Of a DNA stretch of 64,000 nt, positions 20,650 through 32,086 are shown piece after piece. A model generated the notes under the pieces. It saw only the letters and a list, made by a program, of their open reading frames with translations, made no database searches and was not told the DNA's origin. Position numbers and translations under genes: made by a program. Source of the stretch: Diadophis punctatus similis. Lineage: Eukaryota > Chordata > Lepidosauria > Squamata > Dipsadidae. Positions within the stretch are counted from its first letter, which is position 1, and the number at the start of each line of letters is the position of its first letter. The stretch lies in NCBI GenBank assembly GCA_023053685.1, contig JALIGW010000013.1, positions 20,946,001 through 21,010,000 of the forward strand, read 5' to 3'.

Positions 20650-20812
20650 CAGAATAACAGAGTTTGAAGGGATGTTGGAAGTCTTCTAATCCAACCTGCC
20701 TGCTCAAGCAGGAGACCTTACGCCATTTCAGACAATCTTTTCTTAAAAACCTTCAGTGTTGGAGCACTCACAATTTCTGGAGGCAAGTCGTTCCACTGAC
20801 TAACCTTCCAGA
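20650..20812 (-). mobile_element. CR1 LINE 3' fragment
   Basis: On the minus strand this gives the CR1 C-terminal region (QWNDLPPEIV-like) and the 3' hairpin TGCTTGAGCAGGCAGG, ending in TCTGTTATTCTGTTATTTTCT. It is a short decayed tail of the family whose longer copy is at 24605-25864. Confidence 0.8.
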
Positions 20813-21846
20813 TAAATATATGAACCTTATATATTAAATTTATTAACCTTCCCAGATAAATTAAGAGGTATGCAATAAAATAGGTGGCAGAAAATATACT
20901 TTATCTTTCAACTAAACTTGAGCAATAACCAAAAAAGTTTGTGGCAATGCCTACAGAGATAGATAAACCCATGGCTGATCTCTGACAAGTAGCTATGATG
21001 GTGTAACACCATTTCCATGCCCAGAGGCAGCATGCATCAAACAAAAAATTTGGTGAGGGGCAAAATATGGGGGAACTCATTTGCCATCAAATAGTGCTTA
21101 TTAGCTTTTAAGAAGCAGTGAAGCACAGAGTTAGTGTTGGGAACATAAGCCTATAAATCTAGTTGGAAAAGTTGTTTGATCCTAAGTGGCTCTTCTTGTG
21201 GTCCAACAGTATATATTCAGCAAATAATCGAATATATCTGCTTTGGTTTTCCCACTTTTTTGTTTTCACAGCTACATTTCTATGTCTTAAAGTAAAGACA
21301 TAAATCCTCTTACTCCCAGCACTGTTGCAATAATGTTAAAAGCTGGCTGATCCCACATCTACCTGGCCTTGACAAGCCAAGAACGCAAATGGGTCAGAAA
21401 AGATTGAATGTCCCATAGTGGTGAGTGTCATGTCTCATTTTCTTGGTGAGTTAAGAATGAAACTTGCAGATCGCAGAGCATGAATACACGAATGTGCGCG
21501 CACACACACACACCACATATGCAGTCAGTTGCTGACAAGCCTATAATCCCCATCGAAGAAATCATTGTATACCAGCAAAGATTTGTTTTAATCATAAACA
21601 TTATATAATAGCTGTAGCTGTCTGGAATTGTACTACAGGTTAGAGTCAAAATGCCAACAGAAGAAAACCTCTTCAATTGTTTATGTTGTGTTAATAGGAA
21701 TAAATGCATTTCTTTGAATTATGGACCAAATATCAGCAGCAGTTGAAGATGCAGAAGAAGCAAACTATAAATGAAGCACATGCTGATGGTTATAAACACT
21801 GGTGTAAATCCCAACAAGTATCTGTTTGGTCACTTTCAGAAATAAG
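20813..21846. other. Unassigned sequence
   Basis: No gene or recognisable repeat apart from a short CA run near 21498-21513. Confidence 0.4.
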
Positions 21847-21851
21847 GTTTT

Positions 21852-22064
21852 TGTTACATTCTCAGACTGAAGCACATAGGCTTCAGTCATGTCCTCCATT
21901 CTGGAGGGAAAATACTGACTGTTGATTGGCTAGACTGTCTGGCAGCTCCCTATAAAAGGGCTGACTGTTAGACAGAGCCTTTGCTGGATTGCAAATAGTT
22001 GCCAAATAAAGAGCTGTTGTTTAAAGCCACTTCTGTCTGCCTTTTCCATTCACCCTATCTAACA
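21852..22064 (+). mobile_element. Small solo LTR (213 bp)
   Basis: It begins TGTTACATTC and ends CTATCTAACA, giving TGTTA/TAACA ends. The 5 bp GTTTT flanks it on both sides (21847-21851 and 22065-22069). A TATA box TATAAAAGGG is at 21951 and a polyadenylation signal AATAAA at 22005-22010, in the right order for U3-R-U5. The size and 5 bp duplication fit a Gypsy-like LTR. No internal region remains. Confidence 0.8.
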
Positions 22065-22391
22065 GTTTTGATCCATGAGACAGGTGCTAAGAGTGTCCAG
22101 TATATTTTCCAAACAAACAACAAAAATACAGGGAGATAAATATAAACCACCCCATCCCATTTTTTTCTGCCAGGACCTGACAACCACAGAATATAGCCAA
22201 ACATGTATTAATTGCAGTGCCTAAATCAAGTTTCAGATGCCTGCTTGACCTTTGATGTGTTGATTGGCCTGCCAGTACTTCCTGGCATTACAGCTTATGG
22301 GATATCCGTCAGGGATAAAGGCAAGAGGTCAGGAGTCTGTTACACAAAATGGCTGCCTTTTTCAATGTTCAAGAGAGTGTCATTGTTAAAA

Positions 22392-22500
22392 TATTAGACT
22401 GGGAATTGTGAAAGCCAGGGTCAAATTCAGCTTCAGACACAGAAACTCACTGATATTTTTGGATCAGTCACTCTGTCTTGTTCAACTAGATGTTTGTTAC
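22392..22500 (+). mobile_element. Diverged tRNA-type SINE
   Basis: ATTAGACTGGGAATTGTGAA, CAGCTTCAGACACAGAAAC and GATCAGTCACTCTGTC follow the SINE pattern seen at 14405. Heavily decayed. Confidence 0.4.
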
Positions 22501-24604
22501 AGGAAAAATGGGAGGAAGGATTATTAAGTATATATCCTTTGCTTATGGATGAAAATTGAGATATAGACATAACTTAACATATAGATTTACATTACATGAA
22601 TACACTTATTAATATCAAAATATTTAAAAATAAACAGTATATTATGTGAAGTCAGGTCTAATATAAGGAGTGGATAAATAGGTTAAGCATATTGCGAGAA
22701 CATAGCCCTCAGGTCAATGGCAATGACATTGAAAAGGATTACTGAAGCACCATCATTAAAAAAAACGTATCTGCAAGTTATATTCAACGTAGGTGATAAC
22801 TATCATGGTTATCAAAGAGTTAAAACACTGTTATTAACATGTCCAACCTTGTTCTTTATACTTGAATCTACAAAGATTAAAGCTGAAACTGCACCGTTCA
22901 AAAACATACCAGTTACAGTTGAATAAGCAGAAGCCAAACTTACATGAATTGTTACTCTATAGCTCTGGTACCTATAGTGGTACAGAAATAAACAATTCTA
23001 TCTGCAAACTGGCTACAATGGACTCTAAACTTAATTAGCAAACGTCTGTTTTCCTTCACTGAATAGATAGATCATACAGTGTGCAAATGTTTGACCTCTT
23101 TGTTAAAAGGTAGATACTGAGTACTCAAATTTGGCAGAGGTGATTCTAAAAAAGCCCTTTCACTGGAGTGAAAATGAGGATCTTCAGAATGGTATCAGAA
23201 GGCACATTAGTATTGCTAAGATATATTGATTTCCTACAACTGTAATGGGCATGTTTTCCTACAAAGAATTTTGGGAATTCTAGTTTCATCTGATTCACAC
23301 AGAAGTACAGTTCTCAGCTTCCTCCAGAGGGAGAGAGAAAAAGGCAGTTAAGCCAGTTTAAGGTTGCAGATACATTTTCCCTGTAAGTAAGCTTTCTAAA
23401 TGTCTAAAAAGAGTTGAAGCAAACATATCTTGCACATGAATGGATTCTGACTTTAATTTCCTTTTTGGAAGTTTGTTCTGTAAATAGATATAGGTTCATT
23501 TTATCCTTTATATGACTGTTATCTTTAAGTCTTTTAATTCATCATCTCAGATCTTGCAATAATGCATGCAAACTGAGTTCTGTACTCCTTTGCAATATGC
23601 AGATTTGTGTGCAAATGAGTGTTACCTATGGTGTTCGCACTGAAGTGTTTTTCTTTGATGTACATTTCTGACATTCTGAGACTGTAAAGAAGAAAATAAC
23701 TTCAAAAATTTTAAGAAACTCTAATTGAAGTTAACATAAAAGAAGATACATGGTGTTAATTGGTCTGTTTCAGGCATAATTTGGGCCTTTGAGACCATGT
23801 CCCTTACCCCCTACCAAAGTGTCAAGACTCACATCTTTAATTCAACAATCTTTGTATTAATTACCTCTGGATAAGGTAAGCTTTGATTGGGAAGCCTTTA
23901 TTGTAAAATTATAGTACATTGCCTGTTTTAAGATAAATAAATTAGGGCTGAACTTGAAAAATCTCCATCCAACTGAGAACTTGGAAGTGCATTTGCGTAT
24001 CAAATGCCAGATGAAAGAGCAATTTTCTGCAGACAGTTTAATTGAAGGAAAGTGTTAAGCTGTTTACAAGGCCATGATCCACAAGGATCTGCATCACACA
24101 TTAGTTACAAAAGTCATCTTGAAGAGAAGACAGATACAGTATGATACCTATACAGTAAGGCAGGCAATTGAAATTATATTATATCCATTCATTCCAAAAA
24201 TGCAACTCGAGTTTGGTTTACTTAAAAGCAAATCTTAATATTTGCAATGTATCTTCATTTTGGAAAGGTGGGAATAGTATTGCAAACAAACTCTCAATTC
24301 CTACCTAACTTTGCTGAGAAGGAACTTTAATAAGACATAGATTTGCAGCCTTCACACAACCTTTTTCTTTTGGAAGGAGGAGTTCTATGGCTTACGAAGT
24401 TTTGGTTTGAATGGGGAAATGCTAGTTGTATTAAAGGGAAAAACTACTCTCACATATTCAAATCCCATAAAAGTTTGGCCACTCTGTTATTTATTTTTGA
24501 ATGTTCTGGATATTTAAAAACTATTTTCTTCTTTTTTCTTTCTTTCTGCTTATCAATTAATGCAATATAAATACTTGGTTTGTTTTTAAAGTTTTCAGAT
24601 TTAG
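22501..24604. other. Unassigned single-copy-looking sequence
   Basis: No gene is supported. The segments 23540-23690 and 23950-24150 are non-repetitive and balanced in base composition, unlike the AT-rich flanks, but I cannot show constraint from one sequence. Confidence 0.35.
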
Positions 24605-25864
24605 ATTTATTATTAGAGTTGGAAGGGACCTTGTAGGTCATCTAGTCCAACCCCCTGCTCAAGCAGGAGTTCCTACACCATTTGAGACAGATGGCAGTCC
24701 AGTCTCCCCTTGAAGGTCGCAAGTGTTGGGGCTCTCACAACCTCCGCTGGCAAGCTGTTCCACTGGTTGATCGCTCTCACCGTCAGAAAGTTTCTCCTCA
24801 CTTCCAGGTTGAATCTCTCCTTGGTCAGCTTCCATCCGTTATTCCTTGTTTGGCTTTCTGGTGCTATAGAGAACAGCCTGCTCCCCTCCTCTCTGTGGCA
24901 TCCCCTCAAGTATTGGAACACTGCTATCATGTCACCCCTGGTCCTTCTCTTCGCCAGACTGGCCAAGCTCAGTTCCTGCAACCGCTCTTTGTATGTTTTA
25001 TTTTCCAGACCCTTTATCATCCTGGTTGCTCTCTTCTGCACTTTCTCTAGGGTTTCAATGTCTTTTTTGTAGTGTGGTGACCAAAACTGGATGCAGTACT
25101 CTAGGTGTGGTCTGACCAAGGCTTTATAGAGTGGTACTAGTACCTCTCTGGTCCTTGATTGTATCCCTCTATTTATGCAGCTCAGGACTGCGTTGGCCTT
25201 TTTGGCTGCTGCTGCACACTGCTGGCTCATATTTAGTTGGCTGTCTACCAAGACTCCAAGATCCCTCTCGCAATCGCTGCTATTAAGTGTGGTTTCACCC
25301 AGTTTGTATGTGTATTTTTGATTCTTCTTACCTAGGTGTAGAATTTTACTTTTCTCCGTGTTAAATTTCATTTTATTGGTTTGGGCCCAGTGTTCGAGTC
25401 TGTCAAGGTCCCTCTGGATTTTGAGTCCGTCCTCTGGGGTGTTTGCTACTCCCGCCAGCTTGGTATCGTCTGCAAATTTGGTTAGTTCTCCTGCTATTCC
25501 CTCATCTAGGTCATTTATGAAGATATTAAAGAGTACTGGGCCTAGGACGGAACCTTGTGGTACGCCACTGCTTACTTCTCTCCATGTGGACTTAGAGCCA
25601 TTGAGGACTACTCGTTGGGTATGGTTGGTCAGCCAGTTGTTAATCCATCTGGTTGTGTAGCTGTCTATCCCGCTTTTTTCTAGCTTATGAAGAAGTAGGT
25701 TGTGGTCTACTTTGTCAAATGCTTTGCTGAAGTCCAGGTATATGATGTCTACTGCATTTCGCTGGTCTACTAATTTGGTCACAGTGTTGAAAAATGAAAT
25801 GAGGTTGGTTTGGCATGACTTGTTCTTAACAAATCCGTGTTGGCTGTTGGTTATTACTTGGTTT
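24605..25864 (-). mobile_element. 5'-truncated CR1 LINE
   Basis: The minus-strand element starts within ORF2 at about 25864 and ends in the CR1 3' UTR hairpin (TCAAGCAGGGGGTTGGACTAG complement) near 24605-24670. It then has a TCTAATAATAAATC-like tail. The upstream boundary abuts a short (GAAACT)n run at 25860-25885. 5' truncation is usual for target-primed reverse transcription. The coding part has no stop, so this is one of the youngest insertions in the window. Confidence 0.93.
24673..25782 (-). CDS. CR1 ORF2 reverse transcriptase, C-terminal part
   Basis: This 369-codon frame copies element RNA into DNA at the insertion site in an intact element. Visible reverse-transcriptase motifs are YLDFSKAFDKV (residues 15-25), GVPQGSVLGP (73-82) and the catalytic FADD (103-106). 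A downstream thumb-like region contains ALVRPHLEY and VQKRATRMI, and the C-terminus carries INQWNSLP. The same frame stays open upstream, without a start, to about 25864 (HGFVKNKSCQTNLISFF is readable). The endonuclease and first RT blocks are missing, so the listed start (GTG at 25782) is not biological. Confidence 0.9.
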   Translation of the reverse strand: MTKLVDQRNAVDIIYLDFSKAFDKVDHNLLLHKLEKSGIDSYTTRWINNWLTNHTQRVVLNGSKSTWREVSSGVPQGSVLGPVLFNIFINDLDEGIAGELTKFADDTKLAGVANTPEDGLKIQRDLDRLEHWAQTNKMKFNTEKSKILHLGKKNQKYTYKLGETTLNSSDCERDLGVLVDSQLNMSQQCAAAAKKANAVLSCINRGIQSRTREVLVPLYKALVRPHLEYCIQFWSPHYKKDIETLEKVQKRATRMIKGLENKTYKERLQELSLASLAKRRTRGDMIAVFQYLRGCHREEGSRLFSIAPESQTRNNGWKLTKERFNLEVRRNFLTVRAINQWNSLPAEVVRAPTLATFKGRLDCHLSQMV

Positions 25865-25885
25865 CAGTTTCAGTTTCAGTTTCAA
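25860..25885. repeat. (GTTTCA)n at the CR1 5' junction
   Basis: About four copies of the 6 bp unit lie exactly where the CR1 coding homology stops. Confidence 0.85.
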
Positions 25886-27082
25886 TATATGTGATAGATA
25901 CCACTTTCAGAGCATTATAGGTAGACAGAAGTGGGCAATATGGATAGCTTTTGACTTTCTATTCTGTAGATTTAAAACATGAGTTGCTGATCTGGATATG
26001 CTTCACTGAAGCATTGAAGGTGATTTAGTACAATGACATTGTTAGGTCATTGGACATAATTTTGACAGTTATCTGTTGGATGCAGGGTTTTTTTTCAAAC
26101 CTCCTACATCTCTGATTGGTGATACTTTCCAGTTAGCGTCTCTTTCTTCAGTTTGTTTTTTAAATCCAGTTACCATGTCTTCTTTCAGCCTGGAAATTTT
26201 CAAATTTTCCAAGCACAAAAACACTTCCTTTGCTTAGGTACCCAAAATATTTACGCTTTTTTTTAATATAGTCCAGTGATAAAATCTTCATAAGTATTAT
26301 TGTTCTAGGCATCTCTTTTGTACAGTTCTTCCATATATGCACATAATTTTTATTTCTTTTCCCCCCTCTTATACATGTTTGCTTCCTATATCTTTGCTTC
26401 TAACATGCCCATCTCAGCGTTATAAAATTCTGCTCCAAAAGGAGACAGCTGGAACAGGCTATGCATGAAGATAATGTTCTTCAGATCGGTTTTTGTTCAA
26501 TCAGGAAGAAAAGGAGGCTGGTGTGATGTTTATAGCTTCATGACCTCTGTACATCCAGTTATTCTAGGAGAAGGCCGAGTATCATTTAGAAGCTTTCACT
26601 CATTGAATGGTCACACCCCTTTAGTAAAAATTGGCAGTATACACCTTTATTAATATACTTTTTTAAGTGGGGAAAGAAATAGAGATGATTTTCTCTAAAA
26701 TGAATGCAGTTATTAATATTTTAAATTTTCCACAATGTTGTGGATGTTCTGGAGCTATAGTTATGCTTTTTATGCTGGTGTATTACTTTCATTACAATTT
26801 CCTCTGTCTTTCAACAGCCCTGCTATAAAGGCTTTAAGTATATATTTTTCCGTCATAGTATTTTCAGTTGCCTTTTGTAATATAAAATGCTCTCAAAGCT
26901 CACACATAGTGAGCTTTGAAATCAGTGCAGCAGTAGAGGATACAATACAGGAGCCATCAGTAGCCTCAATGAAAACATTGATCTATTGAACTTTGAACAT
27001 GACCTCGGGCAGCTAACATTGTGTTAAAATAATCAAGGCAATTCATTGATTGAAAATCAATAACCAATCATTCTAAAAATGG
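25886..27082. other. Unassigned sequence
   Basis: No gene or repeat recognised; short frames only. Confidence 0.4.
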
Positions 27083-27175
27083 GTTTCTATCACAGGTGAA
27101 ATCCAGCCGGTTCTCCCAAACAGTTAGTAAATTGCTAGGCAGTTCGGAGAATCGGTTAAAAATAAAGTGGAAGAA

Positions 27176-27184
27176 AGCTCTCTC

Positions 27185-27264
<80 letters not shown>

Positions 27265-27440
27265 TCTCTCTCTCTCCCTCCCCCTCCCCCTCCTTCCCTC
27301 TCCCTCCCTCTCTCCCCCTCTCCCTCCCTCTCCCTCCCTCTCCCCCTCCTCCTCCTCCTTCTCCCTCTCCCCCCTCTCTCCCTTTCTCCCCCCTCTCCCC
27401 CCTCTCTCCCTCTTCCCACTCTCCCTCTCTCCCTCTCCCC
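27176..27440. repeat. (TC)n / CCCTCT-rich polypyrimidine tract
   Basis: TC repeats pass into mixed TCCC/CTCC runs. The Ser/Leu/Pro-rich and Arg/Glu/Gly-rich frames across both strands are artefacts. Confidence 0.97.
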
Positions 27441-27779
27441 TTCAGTTTATAGCTCCACGTAACAGGGAAACCCATCAATCACCCATCTAGGGATGGGATT
27501 AACCTCTTCCCTTCAGGAAGAAGGACAAGAATACAAACATTTTCATTATAAAGAGTATTAAGTAACACTTCTGTGATTAGCTGATACTCCCTGGAGTTTC
27601 CCAAGACCTTTTATAGCTGCTGCAATGTTGGCTACTTCTAGTTTCTTCCTGGGGGGAAAAGATAGAGGAAGGGACAATGATGCAGCTTGATCATACAGGC
27701 TGTGAGTTTAATGCATGTGTGGTCCAGCCAGCTGTATTGCTTCTGCTGTGAAGCACCCAATTTAGAACATAGAGGACAT

Positions 27780-28420
27780 AGAATAATAGAGTTGGAATGG
27801 CTTTTGGCAGCATGCCCAGGCTTTCAATTAGCCTGAGCAGCTGCTCTTAGTTTCCCTCCCAGCTGCTGCGTTTGCTTTGGGGTAGACTTTTTTAAAAAGG
27901 GGAATGGCTGTTTTAAGTTTTCTGCATTGTTTTAGTGGTTCCTGGAACTGACCTTTTTGGGTGTACTTCCCTCACTCTTTTGAAAGCCTCTAGTGATGGC
28001 AAGCTATTCCATTGGTTGATTTGTCTCACGCTTAGGAAATTTCTCCTTAGTCCTAGGTTGCTTCTCTCTTTGATTAGTTTCCATCCATTGTTCCTTGCTG
28101 TGCCTTTTGGTGCTTTGGAAAATAGATTGACTCCCTCATTTTTGTACGAGCCCCTCAAATTTCCTGACAGAACAATTAATCAGTGGAACAACTTGCCTCC
28201 AGAAGTTGTAAATGCTCCAACACTGGAAGTTTTAAAGAAGAGATTGGATAACCATTTGTCTGAAGTGGTGTAGGGTTTCATGCCTAAGCAGGGGGTTGGA
28301 CTAGAAGACCTCCAAGGTCCTTTCAAACTCTGTTATTCTATTCTATTTTAAATATTGGAACAGTGCTATTTTATTGTCCTATTTTATTGTGAGTTAAAGG
28401 AGAAATTTCCTAAGGGTGAG
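27780..28420 (-). pseudogene. CR1 LINE 3' fragment, interrupted by another CR1
   Basis: On the minus strand it reads RNNGWKLIKERSNLGLRR and VRQINQWNSLP, the CR1 C-terminus seen intact at 24673. Its tail starts near 27780. The segment just 3' of the coding end (27797-27930) is unlike CR1. The CR1 sequence breaks at CCCCTCAAAT (28158) and continues at AAATATTGGAACAGTGCT (28349) after a plus-strand CR1. The order of sequence on either side shows that the other copy landed inside it. Confidence 0.8.
28159..28348 (+). pseudogene. Nested CR1 3' end with ATTCT tail
   Basis: It encodes TINQWNNLPPEVVNAPTLEV through NHLSEVV and a stop, then the CR1 3' UTR (GCAGGGGGTTGGACTAGAAG) and a TTATTCTATTCTATTTT tail. 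It lies within a minus-strand CR1 and is flanked by AAAT on both sides. Confidence 0.85.
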
Positions 28421-28529
28421 ACCAATCAAGTTGGCCATGCCCACCCAGTCACACAACCAAGCCATGCCGTCCAAGCCACACCCACAGAACTGGTAGGGAA
28501 AATCTTTGGATTTCACCACTGGTTTATAT

Positions 28530-29666
28530 AGCACCTGGTCCAAGTTTTCTTCCCTGAAGGAAAAACCAAGTTTTCAACCTTGATATCCTTCGGGTAGATG
28601 GATACAATCTCCCTTTGTTTTGCATTTGGCTAAAGGCAAAATGGCTGCTGCCTAGGATAAGTAGTTTTCAGCAACTGCCAGACTCAGTTGTAGTCCTCCA
28701 ACATATTAGCCCATCCTGTTCCTGTTGCTATTCAGTGCTCTCATCTGGGTGCTGCACTCTCTGAAACAGTGAAATCAAATGTCTCTGAATTTCTGTCACT
28801 GCCACTGCTCCTTTGAGGAACACCACTACCACTGAGTTGGAAATTACTGCCTGCTTCATTACTGCTCCTCTATCTTTAACAGTTGATCAGTGGTACCCCA
28901 GCCAAGCAGCAGGCACTGATGAACAGCTGATTGACAGCATGCTTCTGTTGCTTCCCCACCACTGACTCAACTTGGTCAGCCCTGCAGTCTTGTCTCTTAT
29001 GGGATGCAAACAAGACTTCTTTCTTGGTCACTTTGGTGTGGCCCTGGAGATTCTGCATGTTGCTATCCCTGCAATCACTGTGAATCTTTACAGCACCAAC
29101 TCATGATTCAGGGAGGAAACTGAAGACCTTTGCAATCTTCTTCAGACCCTCACAATTCAGAGATACCACATCCAACATACTTCATTACCAAATTCCTATA
29201 GTCCATGGCTAGAATTCATGGAGCCTCAGCACAATTATGCAAAAGAAAAGGGCCTTATAGTTATTAATGAGAGTTTTATATTTTTACTTTTAGTAAAATA
29301 TGGGGAAAATATGCAGAGTTAGCTATGCCTCAAGTAACATTTTTATGTCAATTTGAACCTGACAAAACTGATGTAATGAATCTGGATTATACCAACACTG
29401 TCCCTTGTGTAATAAATAATTAACCTTGGCATGAGAGCTGGGATAGCCATAGATAATATGTTACCTTGTTTTTTACTTACTTAAATCATTTTTGTGAACC
29501 TAATGTGAAACCAACAGCTAATGGACATTACTGAATGATGGGCACAGTTTGGCAGTTGGATTGAAGGTACTTCTTTCCTCTAATCCTGATTTGGGCATGA
29601 AGTTCATTGGACTGTTAACACTTTGACTAAACTACTCCACAGAGATAAAATTATATAGCCCAGATA
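28530..29666. other. Unassigned sequence
   Basis: No gene or repeat recognised. Confidence 0.4.
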
Positions 29667-29674
29667 CACTAGAG

Positions 29675-30108
29675 CAGTGATGGCGAACCTATGGCATGCG
29701 TGCCACAGGTGGCACGCGGAGCCATATTTGCTGGCACGCGAGCTGTTGCCTAGCTCAGCTCCAGCGCGCATGTGTGCGCCGGCCAGCTGAATTTTGGCTC
29801 GCATGGAGGCTCTGGGAGGGCATTTTTGGCTTCCTGAGGGCCTCCAGGGGGATGGGGGAGGGCGTTTTTGCCCTCCCTAGGCTTCAGGGAAGCCTCTGGA
29901 GCCTGGGGAGGGTGAAAAATGGGTCTACCGGGCCCACCAGAAGTTGGGAAATGGGCCATTTCCGGCCTCCAGAGGGCCTCCGGGGGAGCGGGGCAGGCCG
30001 TTTTTGCCTTCCCAGGCAGTGAATTATGGGTGTGGGCACTCGCGCATGTGTGATAGCATGCGCGCATGCACTTTTGGCACCCGAGGGAAAAAAGGTTCGC
30101 CATCACTG
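29675..30108. mobile_element. Non-autonomous hAT element (CAGTGATGGCGAACC family)
   Basis: The ends are CAGTGATGGCGAACCTATGG and AAGGTTCGCCATCACTG. An exact 8 bp duplication CACTAGAG lies at 29667-29674 and 30109-30116. It runs in the opposite sense to the 53538 and 61170 copies, whose interiors it matches. The two overlapping 100-codon frames on opposite strands are spurious. Confidence 0.95.
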
Positions 30109-30116
30109 CACTAGAG

Positions 30117-31823
30117 TGTCCTAGAGAAAAGCGGAGATTACAGAACTCAGGAAAAGTCAACTTGATTGAAGGAATTCTACAAGTACTGAAGTCTTATTCT
30201 GCTGCAGACAATTTAGACTGTTCCATTGCATTTTTTTAGGTAAACTGTTCTTAGCCTGCTGTTCCCCAGATGTATGGACCATGCTGTTTGTGGAAATTAG
30301 GCATCCTCCACCCCTTTATTTGGAGTGCACCAGGTTGGGAAAAAGCTGTCCTACAGCTTTTCTTTAGCTTCCCAACAATTTGTATGAGTTTGATACTCTT
30401 AAGTCAAAGAGTATGTTGTTATATCCAATTCCCGAGGGTGACATTACTAAACTCTTTTATTATGGCCTCTCAACTCATAATTAAGCTATATTTTGCTGTA
30501 CATGGAATGGTGTCATTTTCCTTTTGTATCATTGCATCCTACTCATGGTACCCTCATCAAGAGAATAATTCTTTTGTCTAGCACAATATTTCCAATTGTA
30601 ACTGCAGGTAATTGTCTGTTTGTGGTTCTGCTTCTAAACTGAGAAAGGCTGAATGTACAATACCTTCCAGGGATTTTCTTTTTAAGATGAACAATGAATG
30701 GAGGCATCTTTCTTCTCTATGGTTGCTTCAGTTACCAGCATTTGACACAAATGCATACCAGAAGCCGACTGTCAAATTAAATGAGAATAAAAATGAATAA
30801 GCATATACTACATCTGGATCCAAAATTCCAAATGCATGCATTAGTCATTAGAAAGTGCAGTGCAAAAGGACTTGCATGGCAGACTGTGCTAATCAGAAGA
30901 GGTGAGCGTTTTTAACATATTTAAATGAGGATAGGGCACTTGTTAATCAAAAGTCAAAATCGAATCTGAAAGAGCATGAATGCTACTGAAAAATTCCAAA
31001 AGTGGATGAAGGTTTTCTGAAAATCTACTTTATACCCAGATTTAGTATTGTATATGATGGATAATGAGGTAACTAATATATACAAGAAAAGGAAAGCATG
31101 CTAAATTATAATTATTTTAGACTAGACAACCCATGACCGATTGGGTCAACTTTTCAGAGATATTTCCTTACCAGATTCCTCAGTGTCTTCAACAATGGCA
31201 GTACTGCTAATATAATTCAAAAGTTTTTTAAAAAATTCAGGGAGATAATCAGAGATATATCTGCTTTGAAAATAGCCCATGTTGAAATAGCCCACGTATA
31301 GCACAGTCAAACGGGTTGACCACCGGAAATATTTTAAGCTATTTTGTATTATGTCATAAAATATTTTATAAAGTTTGACAAATTTCAGTTCGATGGTAGT
31401 CATGGGTTCCAGATTTTGGGTGCATTTGGTAAGTTAGCCCATTTGAAGTATCTTGGGTTAAAATGTTTTACCCTATAGGTCACCATTTCACACAGTTAAA
31501 GGTTACAGACATGAGAGTTTTAGTAGTTATATAAATAGTGCTATCATTCGATTGGGGGGAAATTGTGTTATATTAGGATCCTATATTTTGGCAGGGAGAA
31601 ATAAAGTAATAGAGTTGTTTTCATTTTCTTTAATACATCTAGACAATACTGTAGTGGGGCGAAAAAACCTTACCAAGGTTTCACCCTAATGAATAAGGTG
31701 ATTTTAGGGGCACAAAGAGATTTATTCATGCCAGAATCTTAGAAGGCAATATGCTGTAGAACCCTGTGGAATTTGCCTACATGGAAGTGAAGGGGCAAGT
31801 AAATTTGAGAATACAGTACAGGG
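30117..31823. other. Unassigned AT-rich sequence
   Basis: No gene is supported. A minus-strand 85-codon frame at 31146-31403 carries no known domain. A short hairpin AAACCTTACCAAGGTTT lies near 31667. Confidence 0.4.
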
Positions 31824-32086
31824 CAATGGTGGGTTGCTGCTGGTTCAGACTGGTTCTTTAGAACTGGTAGTGGAAATTTGGCAGGGCTCGCTGAACTGGC
31901 AGCAATGACCGGTGGTCCACGCTCCCAAACCGGTCCTCCGGTCACCGTGGATTGCAAAAAAACCTCTGTGCATGCGCAAAGGCTTCTGCGCATGCGCAGA
32001 GGGTCATTTCGTGAGCGCAAGCACGCAAAACGTGCACTTTCATCGCGATGCAAACTGGTGGGGAAGGTAAGTAGAACCCACCCCTG
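31824..32086. mobile_element. Non-autonomous hAT element (GGTGGGTTC family), no clear duplication
   Basis: The ends CAATGGTGGGTTGCTGCTGG and AGTAGAACCCACCCCTG and the internal GCGCATGCGCAGAGG place it in the family of 33176 and 41323. The flanks (GTACAGGG and ATAAAACG) do not match, so the insertion is old, altered, or has an end misplaced. Confidence 0.7.

Larger units (their letters stand above)
27091..28521. mobile_element. hAT element (GGTGAAATCC family) with nested CR1 insertions
   Basis: The left end is CACAGGTGAAATCCAGCCGG and the right end GGATTTCACCACTG. The flanks GTTTCTAT (27083-27090) and GTTTATAT (28522-28529) agree at 7 of 8 positions. The interior contains a 260 bp pyrimidine-rich tract and two CR1 fragments. 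The right-hand interior (GGCCATGCCCACCCAG, CCACAGAACTGGTAG) matches the short copy at 52239-52514. Confidence 0.7.

Noticed and set aside
27068..27490. Ser/Leu/Pro-rich and Arg/Glu-rich frames over 100 codons
   Set aside because: They lie on opposite strands of a polypyrimidine tract and have no non-repetitive coding part.
27780..28420. Opposed CR1 pieces read as a 5' inversion from twin priming
   Set aside because: CR1 minus-strand sequence continues beyond the plus-strand piece (CCTCAAAT then AAATATTGG), so the plus copy is a separate, nested insertion.
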